From Mycobacterium sp. (GTDB lineage: Bacteria; Actinomycetota; Actinomycetes; Mycobacteriales; Mycobacteriaceae): a stretch of DNA of 64,000 bases. Positions within the stretch are counted from its first letter, which is position 1, and each line of letters opens with the position of its first letter. Positions 39,393 through 48,704 of the stretch are shown here, piece by piece. A program made the position numbers and the translations under genes. The stretch lies in contig RXJD01000050.1 of the NCBI GenBank assembly GCA_003987775.1, positions 1 to 64,000 of the forward strand, read 5' to 3'. The notes under the pieces were generated by a model. The model was not told the DNA's origin and searched no databases. It worked only from the letters and a program-made list of their open reading frames with translations.

Positions 39393-42203
39393 CTAGGGCT
39401 GGCCGCCGCCCTTACCGCCGGTTCCTGCGGTGCCGCCGGTGCCGCCCAGGACCCCGATCGGCGGGCCGCCGGGACCGCCTGGACCTCCGGGCTGACCGGG
39501 CAGATTCTTGCCGCTGCCGCCCGTGCCGCCGGCCCCGCCTGCGCCGCCGCTGCCACCGGCACCCGTGATGGAACTTCCACCGTCGCCGCCGGTGCCGCCG
39601 CTCCCGCCGGATCCTCCCGCGCTGGTCGCCGAGCCGTTGCCGCCGCTGCCGCCGGCACCGCCCTGGCCGCCGTCACCGCCGGTGGTGCTGCCGTTGCCGA
39701 GCCCGCCGTTGCCTCCGCTGCCGCCTTTGCCGCCAGTGGCGATACCGAGGGCCACACCGGCGCCGCCGTTGCCGCCCAAACCACCAACGCCGCCCCTGTC
39801 GCCCGCGCCGCCGTCGCCGCCGGCGCCGCCGGCGCCGCCGGTGCTGCCCAGACTGGTGCCGCCGAGACCCCCGCCGCCGCCGGCCCCACCCTGGCCGCCG
39901 ACGCCGGTGCCGCCTTTGCCTCCGCTACCGCCTGCGCCGCCGAAGATGCCGCTGCTGGTTCCGCCGTTGCCGCCGGTTCCGCCGTTGCCCGCGGCTCCCG
40001 CGATGCTGTCGCCTCCGGTGCCACCGCCACCGCCGCTACCGCCGATAAAGGTTGTCGAGAGTCGTCCGGAAGTGAAGCCGCCGTTGCCGCCGTTGCCTCC
40101 GCTGCCGCCGGTGACGCCCTTGCCTCCGTTGCCGCCGCGGCCTCCGGCACCGCCCGAGCCGCTGGTGTCGCTGGCCAAGGCGTTTCCACCGTTGCCGCCG
40201 TTTCCCCCGGCGCCTCCGGCCGCCGCGGCACCGCCGTCACCGCCGGCGCCGCCGTTACCGCCGGCGCCTCCGGACCCGCTGTTCGACTGGATGCTTCCGC
40301 CGGCACCGCCGTCACCGCCGCGTCCGGCGGTCACGGCTGCTCCGCTCACGCCGCTCGAGCCGTCGGTCGAGCCGGTACCCCCGGTTCCGCGGAGCCCACC
40401 CGACCCGGAATTACCGCCCCTGCCGCCGTCCCCTCCCTTTCCGCCTATCGGGCTGGCCGGGGTGGCGGCGCCACCCGTGGCGCCGTTGCCGCCCTTGCCC
40501 GGGGTGCCGGCATTGCCGCCGTCACCACCATCACCGCCGATGCCCGTTGCGGCCGGTCCGCCGACGCCGCTGCCGCCAGTGCCCCCGTCGCCGCCACGAC
40601 CACCGGCGCCGCCGTTGCCCGCATTGCCGCCGTTGCCCCCGTTACCCCCTGCCGCACCGGCGCCCGACGCGGCTGTCCCGTTGGCGCCGTTCAGACCGTC
40701 ACCGCCGGCCCCTCCCGCGCCCGCGTGGCCGCCGGCTCCGCCGACCCCACCGCCGCCGCCCTGCGCGCCCCCATTGCCGCCCGCGCCGCCACTGCCCCCG
40801 TTACCGCCCTTGCCGCCGTCGGTGCCATTGCCGGTCGGCGCGGTGCCGCCGGGCGCCCCGTTCGCGCCGTTCCCGCCGATGCCGCCGACCCCGCCGTTGC
40901 CGTAGCGTCCGCCGTCGCCACCGCGACCGCCGGCCGCCCCGTTCGCCCCCGGCGTGGTGCCGTCCGCGCCGGTGCCCCCGGCCCCGCCGTCACCACCGCT
41001 GGTCGGCGTGAGCCCGGCACTTCCGTGCGCGCCGGCGACGAAACCGGCGCCACCGGCGCCGCCCTGCCCGCCCAGACCCGGGTCGCCGCCGTCGCCGCCG
41101 GAGCCGCCGACACCGCCGTTGACCGTCGCGATCCCGGTGGCACCGGTGCCACCGTTGCCCGCCGCACCACCGCTACCCCCGTTTCCGCCCGCTCCGCCGA
41201 GACCCTGGCCAGCCACCTGCCCGAACGCGTTGGCGCCGCCCGCGCCCCCCGCGCCGCCGGTGCCACCGGTGCCCCCGGCGCCACCGCTGCCACCGTCGGA
41301 CCCGTCGGCACCGCGGACCGGGCCCACGGCCCCGTCATGGCCGGACCCGCCCGATCCGCCCGTGCCGCCGGCCCCGCCGGCGCCGCCGACCCCGCCGGTA
41401 CCGAACAGGCCGGCACTTCCGCCGGTGCCACCGCTGCCGCCATTGCCGCCCGAGCCCCCGGCGCCGCCGTCGGGAACGAGGGCACTGCCGGCACCACCGG
41501 TGGACCCGGCCGCACCGGCGCCGCCGGCCCCGCCGACGCCTCCGGCGCCGAACAGCCGGGCCGCACCTCCGGCGCCACCGTCACCGCCGTTCCCGCCGGC
41601 CAGGACGGCCGCACCACCCGCACCGCCGCCACCGCCGTTTCCGTACAGCCAGCCACCGGAGCCTCCCGCGCCGCCGGTGCCCCCGGGGCCGCCCGTTCCG
41701 CCGGCGCCACCATTGCCGATCAGCCCGGCGGCGCCGCCGGCTCCGCCGGTCAGCCCTGCGCCGCTCTGGGAGTAGCCGTTGCCCCCGTTGCCCCACAACA
41801 GACCCCCGGCCCCGCCGTTGGGGTTGGCGGCGGTGCCGTCCGCGCCGGCGCCGATCAGCGGACGCCCGAGCAGCACCTGGGTGGGGGCGTTGATCACCTG
41901 TTCGATGAGCTGCAGCGGCGATGCGTTGGCCGCTTCGGCGCCGGCGTAGGCCAGTCCGGCGCCGCTGAGTGCCTGGACGAATTGCCGGTGAAACGTCGCC
42001 GCCTGGGTGCTCAGGAGTTGATACTGACGGCCGTAATTGCCGAACAGTGCCGCGATGGCCGCCGATATCTCGTCACCGGCCGCGGCGGTCAGCCCGGTGG
42101 TCGGAGCCGCGGCCGCCGCGCCGGCTTCGGCCAGCGCCGCCTCGATCCGCCCGATATCCCCTGCTGCCCCCGTCAATACATCCGGCACCGCGATCAAAGA
42201 CAC
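39393..42203 (-). CDS. PE_PGRS-type protein with a PD instead of PE motif
   Basis: The 936-residue protein starts [16 protein letters not shown]. The PE domain (about 1-95) contains [33 protein letters not shown] and [14 protein letters not shown], all typical of PE proteins, but the Pro-Glu signature reads Pro-Asp. About 800 residues of GGAGG/GGTGG PGRS repeat follow, ending in [11 protein letters not shown] 42203 has AGGAGG 7 bases upstream. ESX-5 secretion and surface location are expected for the family. It stands alone, without a PPE partner beside it, and is divergent from ttfA. Specific function is unknown. Confidence 0.9.
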   Translation of the reverse strand: MSLIAVPDVLTGAAGDIGRIEAALAEAGAAAAAPTTGLTAAAGDEISAAIAALFGNYGRQYQLLSTQAATFHRQFVQALSGAGLAYAGAEAANASPLQLIEQVINAPTQVLLGRPLIGAGADGTAANPNGGAGGLLWGNGGNGYSQSGAGLTGGAGGAAGLIGNGGAGGTGGPGGTGGAGGSGGWLYGNGGGGGAGGAAVLAGGNGGDGGAGGAARLFGAGGVGGAGGAGAAGSTGGAGSALVPDGGAGGSGGNGGSGGTGGSAGLFGTGGVGGAGGAGGTGGSGGSGHDGAVGPVRGADGSDGGSGGAGGTGGTGGAGGAGGANAFGQVAGQGLGGAGGNGGSGGAAGNGGTGATGIATVNGGVGGSGGDGGDPGLGGQGGAGGAGFVAGAHGSAGLTPTSGGDGGAGGTGADGTTPGANGAAGGRGGDGGRYGNGGVGGIGGNGANGAPGGTAPTGNGTDGGKGGNGGSGGAGGNGGAQGGGGGVGGAGGHAGAGGAGGDGLNGANGTAASGAGAAGGNGGNGGNAGNGGAGGRGGDGGTGGSGVGGPAATGIGGDGGDGGNAGTPGKGGNGATGGAATPASPIGGKGGDGGRGGNSGSGGLRGTGGTGSTDGSSGVSGAAVTAGRGGDGGAGGSIQSNSGSGGAGGNGGAGGDGGAAAAGGAGGNGGNGGNALASDTSGSGGAGGRGGNGGKGVTGGSGGNGGNGGFTSGRLSTTFIGGSGGGGGTGGDSIAGAAGNGGTGGNGGTSSGIFGGAGGSGGKGGTGVGGQGGAGGGGGLGGTSLGSTGGAGGAGGDGGAGDRGGVGGLGGNGGAGVALGIATGGKGGSGGNGGLGNGSTTGGDGGQGGAGGSGGNGSATSAGGSGGSGGTGGDGGSSITGAGGSGGAGGAGGTGGSGKNLPGQPGGPGGPGGPPIGVLGGTGGTAGTGGKGGGQP

Positions 42204-42387
42204 GAGGATCCTCCTCATTGCACCAAGCCCGAACTGACGCGGAAGTGAGAATAGACTTCCGCAGGTCAGACCGCATTAGAGCGCCGTTCTGGTTCGCAAA
42301 GCCGAATTCGGTGTGTAGCGTCCTGTGATTGGGTTGTGACCTGGTCGGATTCTCTGTTCGGCTCACACAGCAGATACTCTGTTGGGG

Positions 42388-43248
42388 ATGGTCCCCCTCT
42401 GGTTCACGCTCTCCGCACTGTGCTTCGTCGGTGCGGCGGTGTTGCTGTACGTCGATATCGATCGGCGCCGCGGCCGTAGCAGGCGCCGCAGGTCATGGGC
42501 GCGTTCGCACGGCTTCGACTACGAACGCGAATCGACCGACATCCTGCATCGCTGGAAGCGCGGCGTGATGTCGACGGTCGGCGACGTCCCCGCCCACAAC
42601 GTCGTGCTGGGCCAGATCCGCGGCGAAGCCGTCTACATCTTCGACCTCGAGGAGGTCGCGACGGTCATCGCGCTGCACCGCAAGGTGGGCACCAACGTCG
42701 TCGTCGACCTGCGGCTCAAGGGTCTCAAGGAGCCGCGCGAGAGCGATATCTGGTTGCTCGGCGCCATCGGTCCGCGCATGGTCTACTCCACCAATCTCGA
42801 CGCCGCCCGGCGGGCCTGCGACCGGCGCATGGTCACCTTCGCGCACACCGCGCCGGACTGCGCCGAGATCATGTGGAACGAGCAGAACTGGACCCTGGTC
42901 GCCATGCCGATCGCCAGCACACGTGCGCAGTGGGACGAAGGTCTGCGAACGGTGCGCCAATTCAACGACCTACTACGGGTATTGCCGCCGTTGCCTGCGG
43001 AAAGCCCTCAGGAGGAAGGCGAGTCCGAAGGCCGCCGTAACGCGTCCCCCGGCCGTCCGCTGGCCCCGGCCGCCCGCGCGGAACTTCCGCAGCGTCACGC
43101 CCAGGTGGACCCGGCCGCCGGGGTCATACCGGATGCCGCTCGTCGCGCCGCGGAGCCCGTTGCCCGCGAGGAGAGCCGTACCGAAGGCGTCCGGCGTCCG
43201 CCGCGAACGGGACGCAACGGCCAGCAGGCCAGCAACTACCAGCACTGA
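42388..43248 (+). CDS. ttfA: TtfA, trehalose monomycolate transport factor (Rv0383c homologue)
   Basis: The 286-residue protein has an N-terminal TM helix (LWFTLSALCFVGAAVLLYVD) and an Arg-rich stop-transfer segment RRRGRSRRRR. A conserved cytoplasmic domain follows (about 40-205), then a disordered Arg/Pro/Ala-rich C-terminus. It matches Rv0383c/MSMEG_0736, the MmpL3 accessory protein needed for trehalose monomycolate export at the growing poles. ATG 42388 is chosen; TTG two codons upstream is an alternative. A GATACT hexamer (42373-42378) suggests a transcript starting within a few bases of the ATG. It is first of a tight + strand run with the SDR, pyrE, lipoprotein and SpoU genes. Confidence 0.87.
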   Translation: MVPLWFTLSALCFVGAAVLLYVDIDRRRGRSRRRRSWARSHGFDYERESTDILHRWKRGVMSTVGDVPAHNVVLGQIRGEAVYIFDLEEVATVIALHRKVGTNVVVDLRLKGLKEPRESDIWLLGAIGPRMVYSTNLDAARRACDRRMVTFAHTAPDCAEIMWNEQNWTLVAMPIASTRAQWDEGLRTVRQFNDLLRVLPPLPAESPQEEGESEGRRNASPGRPLAPAARAELPQRHAQVDPAAGVIPDAARRAAEPVAREESRTEGVRRPPRTGRNGQQASNYQH

Positions 43249-43254
43249 GAGCAC

Positions 43255-44028
43255 ATGCCTCGACCTGTTGCGCTGATCACTGGGCCCACGTCCGGCATCG
43301 GAGCCGGATACGCGCGCCGCTACGCCCGCGACGGCTATGACCTGGTGCTGGTCGCCCGCGACGCACAACGCCTCGAGGAACTGGCCGGCGAACTGCAATC
43401 CCAGGCCGGCGACATCGAAATCCTGGCCGCGGATCTTGCGGACGCCGCCGACCGTGACAAAGTGGCCGACCGGCTGGCTGCGGGAGTGCAGGTGCTCGTC
43501 AACAACGCCGGCTTCGGGATGTCCGGCGAATTCTGGGCGACCGATCCGGCGGACCTGCAGAGGCAACTCGACGTCAATGTCGCCGCCGTGATGCACCTGA
43601 CTCGTGCCGCGCTGCCGGCCATGATGAACGCGGGAACCGGCACCGTCATCAACATCGCCAGCGTTGCCGGTCTACTGCCCGGCCGGGGCTCGACCTACTC
43701 GGCGTCCAAGGCGTGGGTCATCTCGTTCAGCGAAGGACTCGCAAACGGGTTGCAGGGCACCGGCGTTGGTGTGCACGCGGTGTGCCCCGGCTACGTGCAC
43801 ACCGAATTCCACAGTCGCGCCGGATTGGACATGGCGCAGGTGCCGTCGTTCATGTGGCTGCAAGTCGACGACGTGGTCCGGGAAAGCCTCGCCGACATCG
43901 CACGTGGCAAGGTCGTCATCGTGCCGGGCGTCCAATACAAATTCCTGGTCAGCACGGGCCGGGCCATGCCGCGGCGGCTGGCGATGCTGTTCACCAAACG
44001 ATTCGGTGGTGGTCGTGGCCGGACCTGA
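43255..44028 (+). CDS. Short-chain dehydrogenase/reductase (SDR)
   Basis: The 257-residue classical SDR has the NAD(P) motif TGPTSGIG at residues 9-16, NNAG at 83-86, and catalytic Ser, Tyr148 and Lys152 in YSASK. An extended C-terminus (LVSTGRAMPRRLAMLFTKRF) is basic and may touch the membrane. It resembles the short-chain reductases used on lipids or keto-acyl chains; the substrate is unknown. It starts 6 bases after ttfA and overlaps pyrE by 14 bases. I do not recall an SDR at this place in M. tuberculosis. Confidence 0.87.
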   Translation: MPRPVALITGPTSGIGAGYARRYARDGYDLVLVARDAQRLEELAGELQSQAGDIEILAADLADAADRDKVADRLAAGVQVLVNNAGFGMSGEFWATDPADLQRQLDVNVAAVMHLTRAALPAMMNAGTGTVINIASVAGLLPGRGSTYSASKAWVISFSEGLANGLQGTGVGVHAVCPGYVHTEFHSRAGLDMAQVPSFMWLQVDDVVRESLADIARGKVVIVPGVQYKFLVSTGRAMPRRLAMLFTKRFGGGRGRT

Positions 44029-44563
44029 TCCGCAGGGCAAGGCCGAGCTTGCCGAGCTCGTGCGCCGGCTGTCAGTGGTGCACGGCAGGGTCACCCTGTC
44101 CTCGGGCAAGGAGGCCGACTACTACGTCGACCTGCGCCGCGCCACCCTGCATCATCGGGCGTCCGCGCTCATCGGCCGGCTGATGCGGGAGATCACCCAG
44201 GACTGGGACTACGCACTGGTCGGTGGGCTGACGTTGGGCGCCGACCCGGTGGCGACCGCCATCATGCATGCGCCCGGTCGCCCGATCGACGCATTCGTGG
44301 TCCGCAAGTCGGTGAAAACCCATGGGATGCAACGACTTATCGAGGGCTCCGAGGTGTCGGGCCAGCGGGTGCTGGTGGTGGAGGACACCAGCACCACAGG
44401 CGGCTCCGCGCTGACGGCAGTGCGCGCCGTCCGCGACGCCGGCGGTGAGGTGATCGGCGTGGCGACCGTGGTGGACCGCGCCACCGGAGCCGCCGAGGCG
44501 ATCGAAGCCGAGGGTGTGCCCTACCGCAGCGTGCTGGGACTCGCCGATCTGGGGCTGGGCTAG
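44015..44563 (+). CDS. pyrE: Orotate phosphoribosyltransferase PyrE
   Basis: PyrE converts orotate and PRPP to orotidine 5'-monophosphate in pyrimidine synthesis. The 182-residue protein shows LSSGKEADYYVDLRRATL near the N-terminus and the PRPP loop VLVVEDTSTTGGSA. GTG 44015 gives VAGPDPQGKAELAELVRRL, the normal family start, and overlaps the SDR gene by 14 bases; a much longer upstream open frame is the shadow of the SDR. Rv0382c is the matching M. tuberculosis gene. Confidence 0.95.
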   Translation: MAGPDPQGKAELAELVRRLSVVHGRVTLSSGKEADYYVDLRRATLHHRASALIGRLMREITQDWDYALVGGLTLGADPVATAIMHAPGRPIDAFVVRKSVKTHGMQRLIEGSEVSGQRVLVVEDTSTTGGSALTAVRAVRDAGGEVIGVATVVDRATGAAEAIEAEGVPYRSVLGLADLGLG

Positions 44564-44568
44564 GCCGC

Positions 44569-45471
44569 GTGCGCGTTCGCGATGCGCTGGTTTTCGCGCT
44601 GGCCTTGTGCTGTGCGGTGAGTTGTTCGGGTCCGGATCGGTCCGGCCGGGTCTTCGGAGCCCCCAGCGCCCGGATTGGTGAATCGCTGGCCGTGCTGGGC
44701 TGGAACATGTCGGTGTCGAATCTGCGGTGGGCGCAGGACTACGTGCTGGTCGATGTCGACGCATCGCCTGCGGATCCAAAAGCGCCGCGCGCCAAGGCCG
44801 AAGACATCCGCTTCGGTCTCTACGGCGCGCTGTCGCATCCGATGGAAGTCAACGCGCTGGGCAGCTGTGACGACGCCATCACCAAGGTGCCCGACATCAG
44901 CTCGCCCGCGAAAACACTGCCGGACCGGCTGACCGGCACGGTCTGTCTGGGCCCGCTGAAGGAGCGCAGCGCCGTGCGGGGCGTCTACAGCTACTCGCCC
45001 CACGATCGGATCGCAGGTACCTCGGCGGCGTACGCAGCGCCATTTCCGGTGGGCCTGCCGCCGACGAACGTCAACGACACCGGTCTGGTGGTCAAGTCCA
45101 CCAACGTGTCGGCATGGCGGGCCGACGGTCTCCCGATCAACAAGGCGCAGTTGGGTGACCCGGGGGCGTTCAAGGGCGACGGCTACATGTTGCTGAACCT
45201 GGAAGCCGGCGCCATCGGGGCCCAGTACCGGGACGAATCCGCCCGTCGCGGTGGACCTCTCATGCTGGTCGCGGCCCCGAGTCTGCCCGGGCGTGGGTTG
45301 AGCCCGGCCTGCGCGGCCTACGGGTCGTCGGTGCTGGTGCTGCCCGACGACTCGCGGGACTCGATTCAGCTCAACGCATCGTTGTGCACCCAGGGCGAGA
45401 TCAGTCAGGCGCTGTTGTATGCGACGGTGTCGATCGAAGGCACCCACGCCGCGGTGTGGACCGCCAAGTGA
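44569..45471 (+). CDS. Probable lipoprotein of unknown function (Rv0381c-like)
   Basis: The 300-residue protein has a basic-hydrophobic N-terminus MRVRDALVFALALCCAVSC; Cys19 follows A-V-S, a tolerable lipobox, so membrane anchoring is likely. The mature part has no motif I recognise and contains four or more further Cys residues (for example CDDAIT, TVCLG, PACAAY, SLCTQ) that could form disulfides outside the membrane. The GTG start is 5 bases after pyrE and the stop overlaps the SpoU start by 4 bases. Matches Rv0381c by position and length (about 302 aa). Confidence 0.78.
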   Translation: MRVRDALVFALALCCAVSCSGPDRSGRVFGAPSARIGESLAVLGWNMSVSNLRWAQDYVLVDVDASPADPKAPRAKAEDIRFGLYGALSHPMEVNALGSCDDAITKVPDISSPAKTLPDRLTGTVCLGPLKERSAVRGVYSYSPHDRIAGTSAAYAAPFPVGLPPTNVNDTGLVVKSTNVSAWRADGLPINKAQLGDPGAFKGDGYMLLNLEAGAIGAQYRDESARRGGPLMLVAAPSLPGRGLSPACAAYGSSVLVLPDDSRDSIQLNASLCTQGEISQALLYATVSIEGTHAAVWTAK

Positions 45472-46112
45472 GCGAGCCCGGGCCCACCGAATGGGGAGCT
45501 CCCGCGACCGGCGTCGGACCCTGGGCCGGAGTGCTGCCCGACGACCCACGCTATGACCCAGATTTGTTGCGCGACGGCGATTCTCGTAATGTCGTCGACG
45601 CCTACCGGTACTGGACCCGGGAAGCCATCATCGCCGACATCGACCGTCGCCGGCACCCCCTGCACATCGCGATCGAGAACTTCGGGCACGACGCCAACAT
45701 CGGCTCGGTGGTGCGCACCGCCAACGCCTTCGCCGTGCATACCGTGCACATCGTCGGCCGCCGCCGGTGGAACCGCCGCGGGGCGATGGTGACCGACCGG
45801 TATCAGCGGTTGTGCCACCACGACAGCGCCGCCGAACTGATGGAGTTCGCGGCCGCGGCAGGTCTGGCCGTGGTCGCCGTCGACAACGTCCCCGGTGCCA
45901 CCAGGCTGGAAGAGACCTCGCTGCCCCGGGACTGTCTGCTGGTATTCGGCCAGGAGGGTCCGGGCATCACCGATGACACCCGCACCGGCGCGGCACTGAC
46001 CGTGTCGATCGCGCAGTTCGGGTCGACTCGCAGCATCAATGCCGGTGTGGCAGCGGGCATTGCGATGCACGCCTGGATTCGGCAGCACGCCGATCTGACG
46101 CACGCCTGGTAG
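45468..46112 (+). CDS. SpoU-family RNA 2'-O-methyltransferase
   Basis: The 214-residue SPOUT enzyme methylates ribose in tRNA or rRNA with S-adenosylmethionine. The three trefoil-knot motifs are intact: NFGHDANIGSVVRTANAF at 71-88 (catalytic Arg83), FGQEGPGI at 160-167 and IAQFGSTRSINAGVA at 181-195. GTG 45468 overlaps the preceding stop by 4 bases (GTGA). The exact RNA target is not evident. It corresponds to Rv0380c. It ends the ttfA-to-spoU run. Confidence 0.9.
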   Translation: MSEPGPTEWGAPATGVGPWAGVLPDDPRYDPDLLRDGDSRNVVDAYRYWTREAIIADIDRRRHPLHIAIENFGHDANIGSVVRTANAFAVHTVHIVGRRRWNRRGAMVTDRYQRLCHHDSAAELMEFAAAAGLAVVAVDNVPGATRLEETSLPRDCLLVFGQEGPGITDDTRTGAALTVSIAQFGSTRSINAGVAAGIAMHAWIRQHADLTHAW

Positions 46113-46162
46113 CGCTCTCAGCCAGGCAAGCCGTCGCTTCCAGCCGTCCCGGCGGTGTCCTG

Positions 46163-46378
46163 CTAGTGCGGCCTGGCGGGTCTCATCTTGAACGAGACCT
46201 CGAGCTTGATGCGGTAGGTGATCTTGCCGCTGGCGTCCACGGCCAGGTCCTGCTCGATGACCCGGGCCACCCGGATGTCATCGACGCTCTCCCGCGCCCG
46301 CTCCACCGCCTCGGTTGCCGCCTGCTCCCATGACGTGGGGCTGGTCCCGATGATGTCGATCACCTTGTACACGCTCAT
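46163..46378 (-). CDS. Dodecin, flavin-binding protein (annotated SecE2 in M. tuberculosis)
   Basis: The 71-residue protein starts MSVYKVIDIIGTSPTSWEQA. Size, the SW pair (Trp17, the flavin-stacking position) and AVDASGKITYRIKLEVSFKM match dodecins, dodecameric stores of flavins or cofactors. Rv0379 is often labelled SecE2, but nothing here resembles the SecE membrane helix: the protein is soluble with no TM segment. An in-frame extension upstream lacks support. The nearest plausible -10 is TACGCT, about 8 bases before the ATG. Confidence 0.9.
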   Translation of the reverse strand: MSVYKVIDIIGTSPTSWEQAATEAVERARESVDDIRVARVIEQDLAVDASGKITYRIKLEVSFKMRPARPH

Positions 46379-46440
46379 GGGGGTAAAGCGTATAGCTACT
46401 TCGTGCCGAGATACCCGCATCGGGTGTGCGCGCGTGGATT

Positions 46441-46516
46441 CGAGTGTGCGAGGGCATCGCGAGTTCGGCGATTCTGCCGCGGTGGACGCACGGGCGAGGT
46501 CGCCGGTGCACACTCG
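46441..46516. repeat. Inverted repeat CGAGTGTGC ... GCACACTCG
   Basis: Nine-base perfect arms (46441-46449 and 46508-46516) are 58 bases apart in the otherwise non-coding 144 bases between the dodecin and the LysR gene. The GC-rich interior could fold further. It may be a dispersed repeat or a terminator/anti-terminator; nothing distinguishes these here. Confidence 0.4.
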
Positions 46517-46522
46517 ACGCGG

Positions 46523-47482
46523 CTAACTCCACAAGGTGACGTGCACCTTCGGCCGGAACCGCGTCACGCCCACGCCGCTGCCGCGGATCATCGCCTGGAT
46601 GCAGCGCGGTGTGGTGATGAAGCGGACGAGTTCGGACACCGCGGGCTGACGCGCCGACGGCGCCAGGGTCATCACGCACCACTCGCCGGCCTTGTCCAGC
46701 CCCGGCCCGGTCACATGCGCCAACCGGCCGGCGGCAAGGTCTTTGGACACCGCGAAGCCGATGGTCAGCGTCGCGCCCCCGACCCGCAGCACTTCTTCCA
46801 GCGCCGCGGCGTCGCTCTGGAAGATTCTTTGCTGTGACTCCGGAATCGCCAAGTCGCCCAACATGTTTGCGATCTCGCCGTCCACGCTGCCGGCCGACGG
46901 CCCGAGCATCCACTGCTGCTGGCGGAGCAGCGCAGGAGTCGGAACACCCACGGCAAGAGGACTTTTCGGTGCCACCACGGTGATGATCTGATACTTCAGG
47001 AACGGGCGTACGAACAGATCGGCGCTACCAGAACTCTCGCTGGCCGGCCCGATCGCGATGTCCACCGCCCGCGACCGGATGAGGTCGCGGAACTGACTCG
47101 TCGGATGCACGCTCAACTCCACCGACAGATCGTCGGCCCGCGACGAGAACAACTCGATCAGTCCCGGTGCGGCGTGCTCGGCGAAGGTGCTCGAGGCGGC
47201 GATGCGCAACAGCCGCCGGCCGTGCGCGGCCTCGGTGACCTCGATGGCTGTTTGCTGTTGCAGCCCGAGGATTTCCACCGCCCGGCTGGCGAGCCGCAGG
47301 CCGCCGGGGGTGAACGCCAGCCCGGCCCCGGTCCGGGTGAACAGCGGGTCGTCCAGCTCTTTGCGCAATGCGGTGACGTGCATCGAGATTCCGGCGTCGG
47401 ACATGCCGAGTTCGGCGGCAGCGGCGCGCACCGAGCCCAGGCGCACCACCGCCGAATAGGCCCGAAGTTGAGCCGGGGTCAT
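46523..47482 (-). CDS. cutR: LysR-family regulator of the CO dehydrogenase locus (CutR/Rv0377-like)
   Basis: The 319-residue LysR protein has its helix-turn-helix at residues 1-60 (MTPAQLRAYSAVVRLGSVRA) and effector domain at about 90-300. It is divergent from the cox cluster with only 23 bases between the start codons, so its binding site must overlap both starts or lie inside the genes. CutR of Mycobacterium sp. JC1 is the LysR activator of CO dehydrogenase genes; the context supports the same job here. The symbol is by analogy. Confidence 0.75.
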   Translation of the reverse strand: MTPAQLRAYSAVVRLGSVRAAAAELGMSDAGISMHVTALRKELDDPLFTRTGAGLAFTPGGLRLASRAVEILGLQQQTAIEVTEAAHGRRLLRIAASSTFAEHAAPGLIELFSSRADDLSVELSVHPTSQFRDLIRSRAVDIAIGPASESSGSADLFVRPFLKYQIITVVAPKSPLAVGVPTPALLRQQQWMLGPSAGSVDGEIANMLGDLAIPESQQRIFQSDAAALEEVLRVGGATLTIGFAVSKDLAAGRLAHVTGPGLDKAGEWCVMTLAPSARQPAVSELVRFITTPRCIQAMIRGSGVGVTRFRPKVHVTLWS

Positions 47483-47505
47483 GCCGATGAGCCTACGTTG
47501 AGAGC

Positions 47506-48672
47506 ATGCGTGACGTGCTTGCCGATCTGATGTCGATCTGGCGTGCGGGTGGCACCGCCGGGTTGGCGACCGTGGTGCGGACCATGCGGTCGGCGCCGAG
47601 GCAACCGGGTGCCGCGATGGTGGTAGCGCCGGACGGCTCGGTGAGCGGATCGGTGTCGGGCGGCTGCGTCGAGGGCGCCGTGTACGAACTGGCCACCGAG
47701 GTCGCGGCCAGCGGGACGCCGCGGTTGGAGCGCTACGGGATCAGTGACGATGATGCGTTCGCGGTCGGCCTCACCTGCGGCGGTGTGATCGACATCTTCG
47801 TCGAGGCGGTGTCGCAGGAGACGTTCCCAGAGCTGGGCGCGGTGGCGCAGGACATCGACGCACACCGGGCGGTAGCCGTCGCGACCGTCATCGCCCATAC
47901 CGACGCGCAGTGGGTCGGCCGCCGCATCGTGGTCGCTCCGGACGGCACCGCAGGTTCACTCGGCTCGGCACGTGCCGACGACGCTGTCACCGACGACGCC
48001 CGCGGCCTGCTCGCCCTGGGCCGCACCGGGATCCTGGAGTACGGGCCGGACGGTCAGCGTCGCGGCGAGGGCATGCAGGTCTTCGTGTCCTGTTTCGCGC
48101 CGCGTCCGCGGATGCTGGTGTTCGGCGCGATCGACTTCGCCGCGGCCGTGGCCCGGCAGGGCACGTTCCTGGGCTATCGCGTCACCGTGTGCGACGCTCG
48201 CCGGGTCTTCGCCACCCCGGCCCGTTTTCCGACCGCCGACGAGGTCGTCGTCGACTGGCCACACCGCTATCTCGCCGCGCAGACGCAAGCGGGAGCGGTC
48301 GACCGGCGGACGGTGATCTGCGTGCTGACCCACGACGCCAAATTCGATGTGCCGGTCCTCGAGATCGCATTGCGCCTGGACGTCGGATACGTGGGGGCGA
48401 TGGGATCGCGTCGCACCCATGACGACCGGATGCGACGGCTGCGGGCGGTCGGGCTCAGCGACACCGAACTGGCCCGGTTGTCCAGTCCCATCGGGCTGGA
48501 CCTGGGTGCCCGCACGCCGGAGGAGACCGCTGTTTCGATCGCCGCCGACATCATCGCGCGGCGGTGGGGAGGGGGCGGGCGGCCGCTGGCCGAGATCGGC
48601 GGCCGGATCCACCACGACGCGGGGGAGCCGCAGGTCGAGGGCGAGTTAACGGATCACTTAACTCGTCATTGA
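47506..48672 (+). CDS. XdhC/CoxI-family maturation protein
   Basis: The 388-residue protein has an N-terminal XdhC/CoxI domain with GSVSGGCVEGAV and a C-terminal Rossmann-like XdhC domain with RMLVFGAIDFAAAVARQG, VICVLTHDAKFDVPVL and YVGAMGSRRTHDDR. Members bind or modify the molybdenum cofactor and insert it into molybdenum hydroxylases. It is the first gene of the CO dehydrogenase operon, 32 bases before coxM. It corresponds to Rv0376c. Confidence 0.87.
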   Translation: MRDVLADLMSIWRAGGTAGLATVVRTMRSAPRQPGAAMVVAPDGSVSGSVSGGCVEGAVYELATEVAASGTPRLERYGISDDDAFAVGLTCGGVIDIFVEAVSQETFPELGAVAQDIDAHRAVAVATVIAHTDAQWVGRRIVVAPDGTAGSLGSARADDAVTDDARGLLALGRTGILEYGPDGQRRGEGMQVFVSCFAPRPRMLVFGAIDFAAAVARQGTFLGYRVTVCDARRVFATPARFPTADEVVVDWPHRYLAAQTQAGAVDRRTVICVLTHDAKFDVPVLEIALRLDVGYVGAMGSRRTHDDRMRRLRAVGLSDTELARLSSPIGLDLGARTPEETAVSIAADIIARRWGGGGRPLAEIGGRIHHDAGEPQVEGELTDHLTRH

Positions 48673-48704
48673 CGCCCCCGGGCCGCAGGCAGACACTTCT
48701 CGGC

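Noticed and set aside
39393-42203. Internal start or frameshift in the PE_PGRS gene
   Set aside because: The frame is continuous from the GTG to the stop with uniform PGRS repeat, so no break is supported.
38931-42248. 1105-codon + strand open frame opposite the PE_PGRS gene
   Set aside because: Ala/Gly/Thr-rich antisense of the PGRS repeat, running through two other genes.
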